Of a stretch of 64,000 nt of DNA, positions 22,863-35,979 are shown in pieces. Position 1 is the stretch's first letter; each line of letters opens with the position of its first letter. The notes beneath the pieces are model-generated. The model saw nothing but the letters and a program-made list of their open reading frames with translations, did not search any database and was not told the DNA's origin. Both the position numbers and the translations under genes were made by a program. Source of the DNA: Jimgerdemannia flammicorona (Eukaryota; Mucoromycota; Endogonomycetes; Endogonales; Endogonaceae); contig RBNI01000003.1 of the NCBI GenBank assembly GCA_003990745.1, positions 1-64,000 on the forward strand, written 5' to 3'.

Positions 22863-25800
22863 GTAGTTGATATATATTTATATAATGTGAGGTATATCAG
22901 AAAGAGTTATTGGTATATATATATAATATATAGTTCTTTTTAGATAAATTATATAAATTTATATATATATATATAAGTAAGTTATAACTAACTTATTAGT
23001 AAATTCTATACTATAGTTAGAGATAAGTTCTTCTGAAAGTCTATATCCGAGTATGAGACTATAGAGAAGATCAATAATAGTCAAGATATATATTAGTAAT
23101 TTCTATTGGGAAAGCTTTGGACTATTTGGTCAGATATTCTATAAATATTAGAATATATTTATTTCTTCTTAGTATAACTAGTAAGGGTCTAATAATATCT
23201 ACTTTCTATTTTTGAAAAATATAGATAAGTAGTGTAATTAGTTATTAATGCTTGATAGTTCTTCTTTTCTTAGTATTTCTGACAGATGTTATATCTCTTG
23301 AGTATATCTCTAACTTATATTCTAAAGTTAAACTAATATTAGTATATTTCTTATAGCTTTTCTTCTATACTTATTTATCCTTAGTAGGTCTTCTAGTATT
23401 CTTATCAGATGAGGACTTCTTACTTCTTAATAGTTATAAAAACTTTTTTTAGAATATAGTTCTAGAGTATATCCTTCTCTAGTTTATTAGATTCTATAGA
23501 AAAATATATCAATATTATTATGAACTTCTTTTACTTTGTAAATAATAGTGATCTTGTAATCTTATAGGATGAGAATCTAGAGATAAGAATTTCAATAGAT
23601 TTCTTATAGTGAACTATTTGAGAGCAGTATGATCAGTTATTAGAGTAAATATTTTCTAATAAGATAATACTCAAATAAAGTAACTATTTATATTACTATA
23701 AGATATTTGGTACTATCATAGTTAGTTTGCTACTTATTAGTAGCTCAGCTTGTATAAGCTATTATATAGTACCAGTAATCAGGTTCTTCTTAGGCTAAAA
23801 CTGCTTTAAGGTTATCTTTGAAGATATCTATATATATATAAGATAAATAACTTCTATAAGTTAGATTGTACAAAAACTAATACTGTTGTCATATGATACT
23901 TGAGTTCTTTAAAGTCTAGCTCTTATAGTTCTTTCTATTTATATAGTACTCTTTTCTTAAGTAAGGTTTAGATTAATATAGCAGTTTTGACAAAATTTCT
24001 AATAAATCTTCTATAGTAAGATACTAGTATTAGGAAGGATAGTACTTCCTTTAAAGTCTTGAGTACTGATCAATTATTAATCTTCTCAGTTTTCTTTAGA
24101 TCTATATAAGTTTCTACTACTCAAAGTAGCTTTTCTTAACATTGAGTCTCAGAGGGTTCTTTTAGATAAGTTAGAAGAATTCTTCTAGATATTGTAAATA
24201 TTCTTCAAAATTTACTGAATAAATATCATAGTTATTTATATAGACAATCAGGCAGTAGTAGAGTAGTAAGATATAGACTGAGTTTATTATCCTTTAAAAG
24301 ATTAGAAGTATATTATAGAGTTCAAAGAGTATTTAGAGATATATATTTAAATAGTTTTTCTAAAGTGAGAAAGGCTGTCTTTTAAATATTCTTAGAGTTT
24401 ATAGAGATCTCATAGAATTCTATAAAGAGATCTATACTACTAAAGTATCTGGTATTCTATAATTAGTCTAGCAGATCATCAGTTTGGGGATAGATATCTT
24501 TTTCTATCACTAAGTTAAGCTTTCTATAGTCTATATAGAGTCTTCATTCTTCTTTCTTTAATATAATAAGTATAGGGCTGACTCAGAGACTAGTAGAAAG
24601 TCAGATGACTCTATTGTCTAAGAGTTTTTGAATGTATTCTTTTTTAAATATTTTCAGGTGATGAGATATTCTATAGAGTTTTTATCAAATAGATATTATA
24701 CTTTTTATATTTATGGTATAGTAGTATAATGGGTTATATGAAGTTATGGTAGATTGTCATAGTCTGTGTTAAAGATGTTCTTATATTTATAAAAAAGTTC
24801 TACTAGTTGATATTATTACTGAGATATCAGTTCTTCTTCAATATTAGTAGAAGACTTTCTGCTATTTTCTAATAAGTTTAGTTTATAGACTTCTCTACAT
24901 ATGTATCTGATTAAGATAGAATACTAGATGTCTTATAATAGTTCTTTTGAGTAGAATGATACTATTCTAACTTTAATTAATTACTTAAGAGTATATTGGG
25001 TTTATCTTATCAGAGAATATATGTCCTTTTATATCAAGATTTCTGAGGTCTTATTTGATTCAAAGAAAAGATTTCTGGAGTCTAATGATATGAAAGTTTT
25101 GAAAATATTCTATTCTCCTAATTCTAGAATAAGGTTCTTATAGAGTTTGACTAGTTAATAATATACTTATTGAGGTATATCTTTTTTGAAGTAGCTGATT
25201 TAAAGGAGATATACTTCTTTTTTATCTGAACTTTAAATTTTTTGTTCTATCTTATACCTTGAATCAGTTCAGGAACTTTTTATAGTTAAAGTGTCTTGAC
25301 TTTTATGAAGACTGCTTGGGTGACTTTTTCTTTTTTGTAGATTCAGATCTATATATTCAGAGTTACTATTATTTAATATGACCTTGATTTCTCTTATATA
25401 TCTAGAGTTTATAGTTCCTTCTTCTATAGTTACTCTTTGTTTTATAAATTCAGATATTAATATTAGTTAGATATATATTCCTTTAGATAATTATATAGCA
25501 AGTTCTATATTAATGAGTATTGTACTTCCAGGGGTTAAAATTATATCTTAGAGGTTATAAAGATCATAGTCTATATCTTCTTTATGAGCTTTTGTTGGGA
25601 GAACAGCTTTGAGATACAGTAAGATATATTATATAATATTCTTGCTAAGTATAAGTTGTTCTTGAGTAGAGGCTCTTATAGTTATAAGTCTCTAGACTCT
25701 AATATTGAGATATAACTATCTGGCTCTAGTAAAAGGATCTTAGAGATAATTAGTGTCTCTTTTTCTAATAGAGTCTAGGGCTTCTATGAAGTTGATAGTA

Positions 25801-26778
25801 TCTTCTATCTATTCTTAGCAGATTATATATCTGATATGTAAGAGCCAGGATATTATCTCCTAGATTATATATATATCTTGAGAGTCTTTTATATAGATCT
25901 CCTAACTTACTTCTTCAGAATCTTAACTCTATTATCTCTCTTTTTGAGTATATATATTATGTCATCCTGACTAGTAGATTTTTCATACTAATAAGTTCTG
26001 CAACTTGGGTATTTTTCATGGTAGTAATATTCTATTACTTAGAAGTACTATTTCTGAGTATCTACTTTTTTCTATCTTGAGAATTGGCAGTCATCCTTAT
26101 TATAAGTAGCTAGAAGAGTTATCAGAGAGTATACTTCTATATAAATAAATATAACCTCCTCTATAAGACTATTTTTCTAGTATTATAGTTGTCTTTTGAA
26201 ATATAGTTAACTATATAACTGTAACTAGAGATACTGGCTCTAATTGTCTCTATTTTTACTATTGGTCTAGCAAGTAGCACTAGTAGTAGTAATCTTAAAG
26301 AGAGTGGAAAACTACTTAGTACTGATATCTTTCTAACTAAAAGGCTCTTTTCTGATTTATTTCTTATCTTGAGACAATAGTTACTATACTTAGTTCTTCT
26401 TTGATATTTTAAGATTCATCATCTTTATCTTCTGATGATATCTATTATAACTTATCCTAAGAAATTAGCTTAGAGAGTTCTTCTGATTCAGATATTTCTC
26501 TATTAGTTATTTCTTTATCTCTAAATTACTTATACTTCTATAGCTTTAGTTATGGAATCAAATGTCTTTTATAAATAGTTGCATATATTCTTTCTTTTTA
26601 TATATTCTAGTATACTATACCAGAAGAATTCTTTGTTCTAATGATCTTGAAGAAGTATTCAGGGCCTTTTGAGATAGATGAAACATTCTTTAATTTATCT
26701 AATAATAGTGCTGATTATGATAGAGATGATGTCTTATACTTATATATTATCCTCTGATCTATTATCTATCAGGTTGAT
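22863..26778 (-). pseudogene. Y1 middle segment: integrase core, RNase H, RT, dUTPase
   Basis: The complement aligns piece by piece with 37700-40540 of Y2. The integrase core is at 22863-23440, RNase H at about 23450-23850 (the TDAS region degenerate), and RT at about 23900-24590, with YMDD now YINN-like at about 24226-24255. dUTPase is at about 25200-25570 (DYDLYNL, GTINSRYIREIKVIL). The Cys-rich segment lies at about 26100-26400. The sequence is strongly AT-shifted, with stops in every domain. TTGAT at 26774-26778 is the target duplication of X2, which interrupts the element here. Confidence 0.75.
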
Positions 26779-28822
26779 TATAAGTGCACAACCTCTAAGC
26801 TACTGAAATCACATATCACCCTCCAAACAAATCTGGAAATCATATACAAGATTATAAAGCTGAGTCAAACTGAAGTCACAGTACACAAAGCTGAGTCAAC
26901 TTAAAGTCATAGAATATAAGATTTATATAAACAGAATCTTACTAATCAGGACTAAATACATATATACCAAATACTAAGATATATTGAAACAGAGAACTAC
27001 AATAAACCAAATAAACAATCTCAACTCTTGAACATATATACAAATATGACCACTGAAATCTACAACTATATCTGTACTGACATTTGGATTACCATTGTCA
27101 ACTAAGCTATACTCTCTCTGCTCCTTATGAATATCCATAGCTTAACACCTTTCTACTTTGTAGAAGTCTGATAGAATGCTCTGAATATGCTTAGTAAGGC
27201 TTACTGAATTGGACAAATCTCAAGCTACTATCAGATCAGCCACCTCCTAGAAGATATGGTCAAACACCATTATGATATAGGTATTACTCAGATATTCTAA
27301 CACTAGAAGCTCATTACTTGCAAATATCAAGAACTCTTTTACAAGTATAGTACCTTTATTCTCTGCCTCTGAGTTACTATCACTGAAATGGTTGCTACTC
27401 TATCTTATAGCCAAATTGATAATATGGTACAAGAACTCAACTACAAGTATATTGAGTATGTTCAAACTATAGACAGAACCTTCTCACACCCCAATGATCA
27501 TATCCTACAAATGTCTTAAGTTGGATATACTATGAAGGACATCTATGATATAATCTAGTTTAGTAGAAGATATATAATGATCTCTCTGACACTGACATAA
27601 CCTCAAGCTAAGGATCTCTGCCAATTCTGATCACTCTACCAAACTTGCCAATAAACCTATAATAGTTCATAAACACCTATAAGACCTATTGAGATAATGA
27701 CCACTAGTACAAATATCAGTCTGTATTTACCCCAACTACTTCAACTATAATGAAGAGACTGAAAAACACAATCTGTATCTCTAGATAACTTTTGAGATTG
27801 AACCAATAACTTCATCATCTGAGTATGAGCAATATGAAACACAACTACTAGCATACTACAACTATGCAACTCATAGCACTATTACCTATAGAAGATATGT
27901 AGACAGCAAATCTGATAAAAGTGAAGATGATGTACTCTTTCTTTGTCTACCAATATCTTACTCAGTATATGAGACAGATGATACTATCCTATAAGATAGT
28001 AATAAAGTCTCAATATATTATTACCTTAGCAAATAAGGAGAAGTAATCTGCAAACCACTCTTCTTAGACAACTACTTCATCAGAGATGATGTCATTAATG
28101 GTAATATTATTGAAGACTACCCAAATAGTATCTAAATTTATAGATAGCTTAGCAGTCATAGTATAGTTAGATTAGCCTTGTATAATGTAACTATGAACTA
28201 ACTCAGCAGTTAGACAATCTCTTGATATATCAGATCACACTTGTACTACATAACTATATTCTGACTCAGCAAGGCACTAAGTGCTATATCTATATCTAGT
28301 ATAGTCCAGATAGCCTCTCACTAGTATAAATATCTCTCCCCCAGACCTCAGAATCTCAGACTCAAACAGACTTAAATAATCTAAACACAACTTCTAAGTA
28401 CTTCCCCACAATATCCCTTCATATAACTACTCTTAGTATAGCAATATCATAAATAGTGAATAAACCTATTTAATAACTCACAAACTACTCTTAAGTAAAT
28501 CTGCTCTACATTAGGTCCCACTCCTAACTATATCACAAAATTTCCTAATTGGATATTGTCAGCAGTGATATGTCAATTCAACTAAGCTGGTCTTAGTTTC
28601 TTGAACTTTCTGAAATATGGAAAATCCTGAACATCTAGAACTAGTCTGAAAAAGGACTTTGGTTGAGATGTCAACCTGAACTTAAAATCAATAAGTATAG
28701 AGGATATACTCTATATAAAATTGAACTTGACCTAAAGAAAACAATCTTCCAAAATATCCAGAACTTTCAGAAAACTCTTCCAGAACTATGTAATAGTTAC
28801 CCTAACAAATAACCCTCTTATG
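26779..28822 (+). repeat. X2 5' LTR with internal ORF
   Basis: A 2.04-kb LTR. The first 80 bp or so and the last 700 bp match the X1 LTR; the middle holds an ORF instead. The 3' portion has the TATA-like AGTATAAATA near 28320 and GAATAAACC near 28460 (poly(A) signal). It is followed by ACTTAGTAGCAGTGG, a possible primer-binding site. The mate is 48956-50327 + 56238-56920. Confidence 0.85.
27046..28135 (+). pseudogene. ORF inside the X2 5' LTR, unknown product
   Basis: From ATG 27046 a long frame reads with stops only where Trp, Gln or Arg codons would be expected after RIP-like change (for example TDIWITIVN, then QELNYKYIEYVQTIDRTF). A second block in the +1-shifted frame (about 27690-28135) reads YNEETEKHNLYL, then ITYRRYVDSKSDKSEDD, and ends NSI-stop at 28133-28135. 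The frame offset is the same in the 3' LTR copy, so it predates insertion; an intron, a frameshift or two ORFs are possible. Tyr/Ile-rich, with an acidic C-terminal half. No family recognised. Confidence 0.55.
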
Positions 28823-28979
28823 ACTTAGTAGCAGTGGTTTAAAAATCCAATTCTGCTTTAAGACACTTCCTTACCTTATTACAAACCCCTCTGAGAATTC
28901 CTATAAGTTAGTATTAAAGTCCAACCTCTAAACTGAAATTTATCCTGAACCATCTGATAATCTGGAGAGAATTGAACTT

Positions 28980-30870
28980 GATATATAAGGACAATTTGAC
29001 CTCCACACTTATAATAAGTGGGACAGACTTCATTCAAAAAAAGAAGTACTCCAATTAAATCAGTAAATAGGTGAAACCCTATACACTGAACTTCTTGCTC
29101 TACACCTCATAAGTCAAGATGAAGAAGGTCTTATAGAAGCCTTCTTTACTCTTCTCAATAAGAGTTTTGTTAGCTTTATAAATTCAAGTGACCTAGAATA
29201 ACCTGTAGCAGTCTTTCTAGCCTTAGTTTCTCATGAAGCCCAAGCCTCTATAGCTAAGTAGCTCAACTCTACCAACTTTCACCATACCAGGACCAAGACC
29301 ACCTTATACTATTGCTTTCAGAATTATAAGGCCTACTATATTCTTAAAGAAGAAGCAAGAGAAACTCTCTATCAATAACCTGACTCTGAACCAGAAGCAG
29401 GCCCAGCTATAACTCTATCTGAAACTGAGATTAATACTGAACCAGAACTAGACTTTGAATTAAGCCTATCTGAAATCTAATATACAACTGACTCTGTCTA
29501 CTTTGACACCAAGCAAACCCAATTATATGAGGACCAAACTGAAGAAGAGGAGGAGTATCTTAGTGAATTCAATCCCAGATATACTACTGAAGGAGATGTA
29601 CCTCTATCAGGACAGAATACACCTATACAGTAACAGACAGCTACCTATTGAGTCCTTACTCCAGACCTACAACTATTACTTTAGCAACTTATACAGACTC
29701 AAAGAATACTATCATACTCTGCACCAGTATCTCAAGTTGTATCAGTAATACTATTATCAGTAGTCTAACTACCTCTAGTAAACAATATGGCAAATCAACA
29801 GATTCTAGACCTCACAGCCCAGATAGCCATAATGGCAACAACTATTACTGCCTTAGCTAAACAGACTTGATCAACCAAAAATCTGAGCCTACCTACCTTC
29901 AATGGTACTGCACAAGAAGTTCAAAGCTTCATTAGTATAATTGATACTAATTTTGAAGCCAATCAATGGACAAATGAACAAGTTGCTGATCACCTTCTGA
30001 TAAACAATCATGACCACACTCTAGAACAACTCTTTACTATCACTATGGCCTATATTCATTGAGTTGTTACATTCTTCTGAGGACCTACTGAAGAATGGTA
30101 GTGAACCCTTTCTGAAAAACCCCTCATATAGGATACCCAATCTGTAGTTATTACCCAGAATATAGCAAATAATACCCCAGAATATAGAAACCATCCTGCA
30201 GCCTCTGAACTCAAACAACTCATGATTGCTCAATATTATAGCAAAACCATGATTGCTGAATCTTGAGTAAAACTCTACAATCTCAAATTTGATATATATA
30301 GCAAGGAGGAATTTGAAATCTTTTATACAAAACTCGAGTTACTACTAAATACCATTGGCCTAGGATATATTGCCAATGATGAAGCATGAAATGGTATAAG
30401 AGCAGACTATTTATTCAATGTACTATCTGAATGGCTTATAAGGAAAATCTGAGAACAAGGATACCTAGTTAGTTATAATCACTAATAATAGTGTCTGATA
30501 AGAATCAAGACTATGATCAAGCAAATCCTAACAACTGGATCAATTCTGCCTGAAAGACAATTTAACAATAAGGAAAAGACTTAGACTAAGAAAAAAGAAC
30601 CCAAGTATGAAGTATCCTAAGCTCTCTCTATATTCATCTTGTAGACACTCAGAAATCCTGAACCTACTCAGCTAAGTACCTTCAAGAAACTCACTAAAGA
30701 AGAAAGAAATGAACTTCAAAGAAGTAGAGCATGCTTCTATTACTGAAAGACAGGACATATAACCAGTGTCTACCCTAACTGAAAACCCTGAACAGCAACA
30801 CAAGTAACTGTTACTACTCTGCACCACCTTAACAATCTGATCACTAAGATAGTAGACTTTATCAAGTTAA
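28980..30870 (+). pseudogene. X2 Gag polyprotein, decayed
   Basis: Same layout as Gag of X1: N-terminal domain, Pro/Gln-rich linker (about 29500-29860), capsid-like region (about 29880-30580) and a CFYY-type knuckle near 30729-30770 with mutated ligands. Stops are numerous. A short open piece at 29503-29748 is a remnant of the frameshifted N-terminal part. Confidence 0.7.
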
Positions 30871-30879
30871 GGCCAACTG

Positions 30880-31270
30880 CTAAAGCCCCAATCAAAGGAA
30901 GTCAAAAAGCAGCTGGATATAACCTATATGCTACTGAAGAAGCTACAGTTTCCAATTAAGAAATTAAGCAAGTCTATATAGAAATCAGCATCCAAATCCC
31001 TGAAGGACATGTTGGAAAAATATGCTGTCACAGCAGTCTAGCATTGAAAGAACTCTCAGTAGAAGGAGGAGTCATTGATGAAGATTATACAGACAAAATT
31101 ATTATCCTTATCTGAAACCATAGTTGGATACTATTCAAGATCTCTATTGGTTTCTGTATTGCCCAGATCCTATTTGAGAAAAGTGAATCAACTCTGATAG
31201 TCAAGAAAGTCCCTGAACTACTGTCTATCATTCAAGGATTCAGAGGATTTGGCTCATTAAATAAGGCTCC
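30880..31270 (+). pseudogene. X2 dUTPase domain
   Basis: Motif 1 reads AAGYNLYA (from 30909), with the usual catalytic-site Asp changed to Asn. Motif 2-like CSSLALKELSV, motif 3 GVIDEDYTDKI, motif 4 IAQILF and motif 5 RGFGS follow (about 31244). Stops are fewer than in X1. As in X1, it sits between Gag and the protease. Confidence 0.8.
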
Positions 31271-31349
31271 AGTCCAACCCACTATGAACAAAGAAGAATA
31301 ATTCTATAAGAAAATCAAAGATAGATTTATACCAAGTGGCTGATGCCCC

Positions 31350-31800
31350 TATGATGTTAGAATGTACTCTTCCTGAATGATTGATAATTGCTTCTCTTGT
31401 ATTAATAAACTGGCCCAAAGAAGAACTAATAGAAGAAAAGCTCTTATAACTGAAATCATCACTATTGGATCAGACAAACTACTTATACTTCAAGCTTTTA
31501 TCAATCGAGCACCTATCAAGATTATAATAGACAGTGGTATCTTAGGCAATTTCATCAATAAAGAAACAGCCAATAGACTGAAGGTCCTGATATCTCCTAT
31601 ATAACAAACTCAAGCAGTTGCCACAGTTGATGGAATCTCACATGTCATTAGTAAGGAAGTCCACAATCTGTTCTTCTGAATTAGTGACTACCAAGTATAT
31701 GTTATCCTCCAGATTATACCACTTTCTAACAATGAAATCATCCTTGGAACCCTATGGTTAAAATAAGAGAACCCCATGGTCGATTGAGTAAACCATTCTC
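31350..31800 (+). pseudogene. X2 protease, active-site loop mutated
   Basis: The frame 31377-31604 reads DNCFSCINKLAQRRTNRRK and then IIIDSGILGNFINKE; the Asp-Ser-Gly triad is at 31530-31538, followed by Ile-Leu instead of the Ala-Ser of X1. After it the reading passes VVDW/VNHSLTIKKG-like sequence and KLAKKYPLFA, the place where RT would begin. Confidence 0.7.
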
Positions 31801-31979
31801 TGACCATCAAGAAAGGATGCCACAACTTCAAAATACAAGGTAAAAAAGACCCACTCAGTTCTAGTGACTCTGGACCAAAGATCATCTACATCAACAAGCT
31901 ACAACTCAAGAAACTAGCTAAGAAATACCCCCTCTTTGCTATCTCTATTCAACCATTCAAAGGAGAACCCAAAAACCTC

Positions 31980-32340
31980 ATTTGAAGTCATCAAACAAGT
32001 CTCTCTAACTTCCTATAAATTGGTACTACTAGATACTATTAAGATTTACCCAGTCTTTAATGTCCAATATCTTAAGTGATATAATGAAAATAATGATGAG
32101 CTATTCCCAAACTAAACTACAAAACCACCTGTACTTGTCATTATTAATGACCAAGAAGAATACAAAGTTGAACAAATTCTCAAAAAATACAGCCACAAGA
32201 ACCATCCAGAGTATCTTATCAAATAGAAAGGTTATTTGATCTATGATATAATATGGGAAATTAAGACCAATCTCTAGAATGCCACTGACTTAGTTTAGGA
32301 ATATAATTCCTTAAACAACTGAAACCCAAATACTTCTACA
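31980..32340 (+). pseudogene. X2 integrase C-terminus with chromodomain
   Basis: Right after the protease region the reading jumps to an integrase tail (TSYKLVLLDTIKIYPVFNVQYLK) and a chromodomain: EYKVEQILKKYSHKNHPEYLIK, a stop where Trp is expected, GYLIYDI-WEI and LQNATDLVQEY (about 32155-32320). The aromatic/acidic pattern fits chromodomains of chromoviruses. Reverse transcriptase, RNase H and the DDE core are absent between 31980 and the protease. Confidence 0.75.
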
Positions 32341-32601
32341 CCTATTAGCACATACTATATATTACTCTCCTAAATATTATAATTATCATAAATGAAATCA
32401 AGAACTCAGCAAGTTAAGATAAAAGAATACTGACTCTTTAGAAAAATAGCAAAACTGAAAGTCAGTCTATTCTCTCTATACCACTAGTGGGAAATGAGGT
32501 ATAGACATTTAAGAAGATTCCTTAGAGGAAATTCTCCAGCAGTGAATGACATCAGAATCACTTTCAGTATATAGCATCAAACACATGACCCTTTAATATT
32601 A
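32341..32601 (+). other. X2 3' internal non-coding part, left of the Y2 insertion
   Basis: An AT-rich stretch after the chromodomain with no recognisable coding sequence. It belongs to X2 and resumes beyond Y2 at 42927-42942 and beyond LINE Lg at 48814. Confidence 0.6.
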
Positions 32602-34029
32602 TGACAAACCACGAAATGTACTAATCTCAAAAACCAAGCAGGTGATGTGAACATTAGCATAGTATAGTAACTAGTAACCATTGCTGTAGAAAAATGTATA
32701 AATAACCAGATAGCCAAAGAAGAGAATAATATGAACAGTGGCTGTCCCCTGGATAGTGGCTGTCCACTGAACAGTGATCATCCGCCCAAACATACCATAG
32801 ATAGCAAATCTATAGTTAGTCAGATAGCAACCAGATAGCAACCACAATGTATAAATTACCCCAGAGACAAGAGTGAATAAACCTTAGTCCAAAATTGAAT
32901 CCAAAAGCAAAAGACAAGTCTGCCTACCATACTTCGAGAGAAACTCTATAGCCACTGTTAGGAGATTGTAAGCATTGGTCCCCTTTTTCCACTCCGGTCC
33001 ATTTTCCGATACAAAGAACGAGTCTGTTTTTGGTATGCTTGCCAGATAAGCCTGAAGAACCCGAGTTTGCCACCCAAGTTCAAGGAAGAACTTTGCCACC
33101 ATTTGAGTAGCCCACTGCTTAAGGAATAAGCCACCATTTCCAAGTTATTCTCTACCTTCCCCAGAAAGCCACCTTGCTCAAGCCAGTTTCTGATGCAACT
33201 TTGCAGTGGAGCCAGTCTATAACGTAACCCCATGTAAATGAAGCCAGTCTTTGATGTACCTTTGCCAAGAGACCCTTTCCCAAAGAACACTGCCAGTTGT
33301 TCATATTTCCAAAGGAGCCCGATCTGGAAAAACTCATGCCATCCAAGTTATTCTCAGTTGAAGTCACCTTTTTTTCAAGAAGTCCACCAATTCAGGAGAA
33401 TCCATGTCATCCGCCATTTTCAAGTTATCCGCATTCTCAGAAAATCCATGCCATCCAAGTTATTTGTTGTTCCCAGTGAGCCTGAGTTATTGAATTACCC
33501 ACTACCAGTATAATTCCCAGTAAGAAGAATCTGTACCATCTTCTATTCCCAAACCACCACTTTTGGAGAATCTGCACCAAATCAAGTTATCTGCCAAATT
33601 ATCAGAACATCTGCGTAAGGAACCCATCGCGCTACACAAAGATCACTGCCACCAAAGAAAGAAACTACTAAATTACCAGACTGTCATGCCTAAGAAACTC
33701 ATGCTACACAAGAGATTGTTATACAGAAATCGCATACTTTTGGAGACTGCCATTACCCAGGAAGGAAACTGCTCATGTTATATACAAATTCTGCCATTCT
33801 CAGTTGACCCAAGAAGGAAAAGATATATAAATCACCACTACACCCAGAGAACTGTCCCAATAAGGAAATTGCTTGCAGATATCCAGCTTTGACTATTATA
33901 CCACTAAACACCAAAGACCTCAGGAATCTTAGAACATTTTGTTGCTTTTTGATAAAGTAACTGGGGCTCAAGCCAAACTACACCAACCATCAACCTTGTA
34001 ATTTGCCTCTATTGAGCCAGTACATTACA
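32602..34029 (+). repeat. Y2 5' LTR
   Basis: A 1.43-kb LTR with GTATAAATAACC near 32697 and TGTATAAATTACC near 32847 as TATA-like sites, and GAATAAACC near 32875 as poly(A) signal. It ends GTACATTACA and is followed by TTTGGGGGCTCAACTGGGAAG-like sequence (34030 onward), whose TGGGGGCTC is a likely primer-binding site. Confidence 0.85.
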
Positions 34030-34068
34030 TTTGGGGGCTCAACTGGGAAGATTTCAAAATCAACATGA

Positions 34069-35480
34069 CTTTTTAGCTCACAAGAACCCACAGTCAAACT
34101 GGATACATTTGACCCAACACCAACCTCTGCTACTACAGGAGAACCAGTTATCACCAGCATCTGGACAGGAAGAGAAGTAATTACTTCAAGACTTGCCAAT
34201 TACCCAGCATCGGAAGGATTCCAATCAGAACCAGAAGACAGTACAGCCCAAAATCCCCAACCAGATCAACCAGACAATACAGACAGCCCTGCTAGAGATT
34301 TTGGAGAACTTACACAAGAACTAGAAGATCTTATCATATGAACCCAACACTTTACAGCCAGACACCCCACACCAGTCCCACCAATCTCACCAATAGAACC
34401 TCTACCACAACCCCTTGCAGAACTGGAAGTAGCTCCTATAAGAATACCTAGGCCTATTCCACTCCGTCCAAGGACCAGAACACCATCCTCAAGATACCCA
34501 AGCATCCCCATCTCTAGTGTCAGCTCAGAAAGTGAATCAGAATCAGAAGAAAGTGATGAAGAAATGGCCACTTCATTGCCAACCTTTGCAGGATACCCAG
34601 AGGAAGACCCCAGAGAATTCCTTGATGGAATTGAAGGAATTGCAGCCTTAAGGAATCTCTCAGATGAAAGAAAAGTCACCATCTACAAAGCTCAGCTCAG
34701 AGAACCAGCCAGAGGAATTTTCCATTGAACAGCAACCAACTGAGACTCAGAACTAGCAAGACAGATACAAGCAGCAATGTCTGATGAGTTAAAATATGAG
34801 GCCATGGTCCACTGGCTCATTGAAAAATATGCAGGAAACAAAACCTGTCACAAGGCTCAGGAATCCATCATGGGGATGAAGATAAATCTTAGAGAATCAC
34901 CCAGAGCCTTCTTTACAAGAATCCAGAAGAGAATGTATTCTGCTGGGTTCAATGCCACCAACCAAGACATCATAGGTCCAATGACCTTCATGAATGGAAT
35001 TCCCCCAAATATTGCTCAGTATGTCTGCACCCTAGGCATCAGAAGGTCCAAGAAACAAGTAGATACAGCTCAAGGATACTTTGATGTCAGACAAGGAACT
35101 ACCTGGAGTGATCATGATAGAAAAGAAGAGAAGGAAGACATCCTGGTCAAAGCCCTACAAGGACTCCTTCAAGGATAAGAAAGATCCGAAGAAAGAAGGC
35201 CAGCTAAAGAAGGAAAGAAGGACAGAAGTGAAATCCAAGACCTTAGCTCCAAGTTGGACCGATTGGTTGAACAGATTGAAAAACTCACCACATGTGAAAA
35301 TCAGAGCTACCAGGACAACAGAGCATACCCATCACAGAGGAGCCAAGGTTATCCACCAAGAGATAACAGGAATTACCAGCAAGAAGAAAGAAGGTACTCT
35401 GTCTGAGATAGAGCCCAAGTCCAATGCTTCCACTATAGATAATTCAGACACTATGCCACTGAATGTGACAACAAAAGAAG
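34069..35480 (+). pseudogene. Y2 Gag
   Basis: One frame, the same as the protease frame, runs from about 34069. It has an N-terminal Pro/Glu-rich region, then a capsid-like domain containing LPTFAGYPEEDPREFLDGI (about 34570-34630) and YEAMVHWLIEKYAG (34795). The frame is open at 34777-35178. A CCHC knuckle is at 35425-35466 with several ligands mutated (CFHY...FRHYATEC). Stops are mostly TGA, at positions that suit Trp or Arg. The start codon is uncertain because the first in-frame codons are not ATG. Confidence 0.75.
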
Positions 35481-35979
35481 TGACTGAAGGGACTCAGAAC
35501 CACCAAACTGAAGGAATGACACTTAGTACAAGAAGACTGAAGCCCATTCTGTTGAAGATTTCAAGGAAGCAAGCAACAGTGAAGACTACAGTGACCTAGA
35601 CTTGTATTCTACCAAGGTTAGCACCTGAAAAACAGTCTACCCAGCAGAGAAAAGGAAGAGACCTGTAGGAAGGCTATCCAGAAATGTCAGCAGAAGAATG
35701 ATCCAGAAAGAAGATGAAGAGCATGAGGAGGAACAGGTAGAAATACCTCCCTGAACTCCCTTACCATTTGTGCCCGAAACAAATGAGCTGCCACCAGAAG
35801 ATGAAGAAATAGAATAAGAAGAACAGGAACCTATACCCCTGAAGCCTAAGAAGAAGTACACTCTGAAGACCATGCCTAGAGACATTTATAATGAAGCCTG
35901 GCAGAAGATTCAAGAAGCTAAGATGGAAGTCCCTCTCCTGCAATTCTTGCAACTAACACCAGCTGGAGTCTGAAACAAA

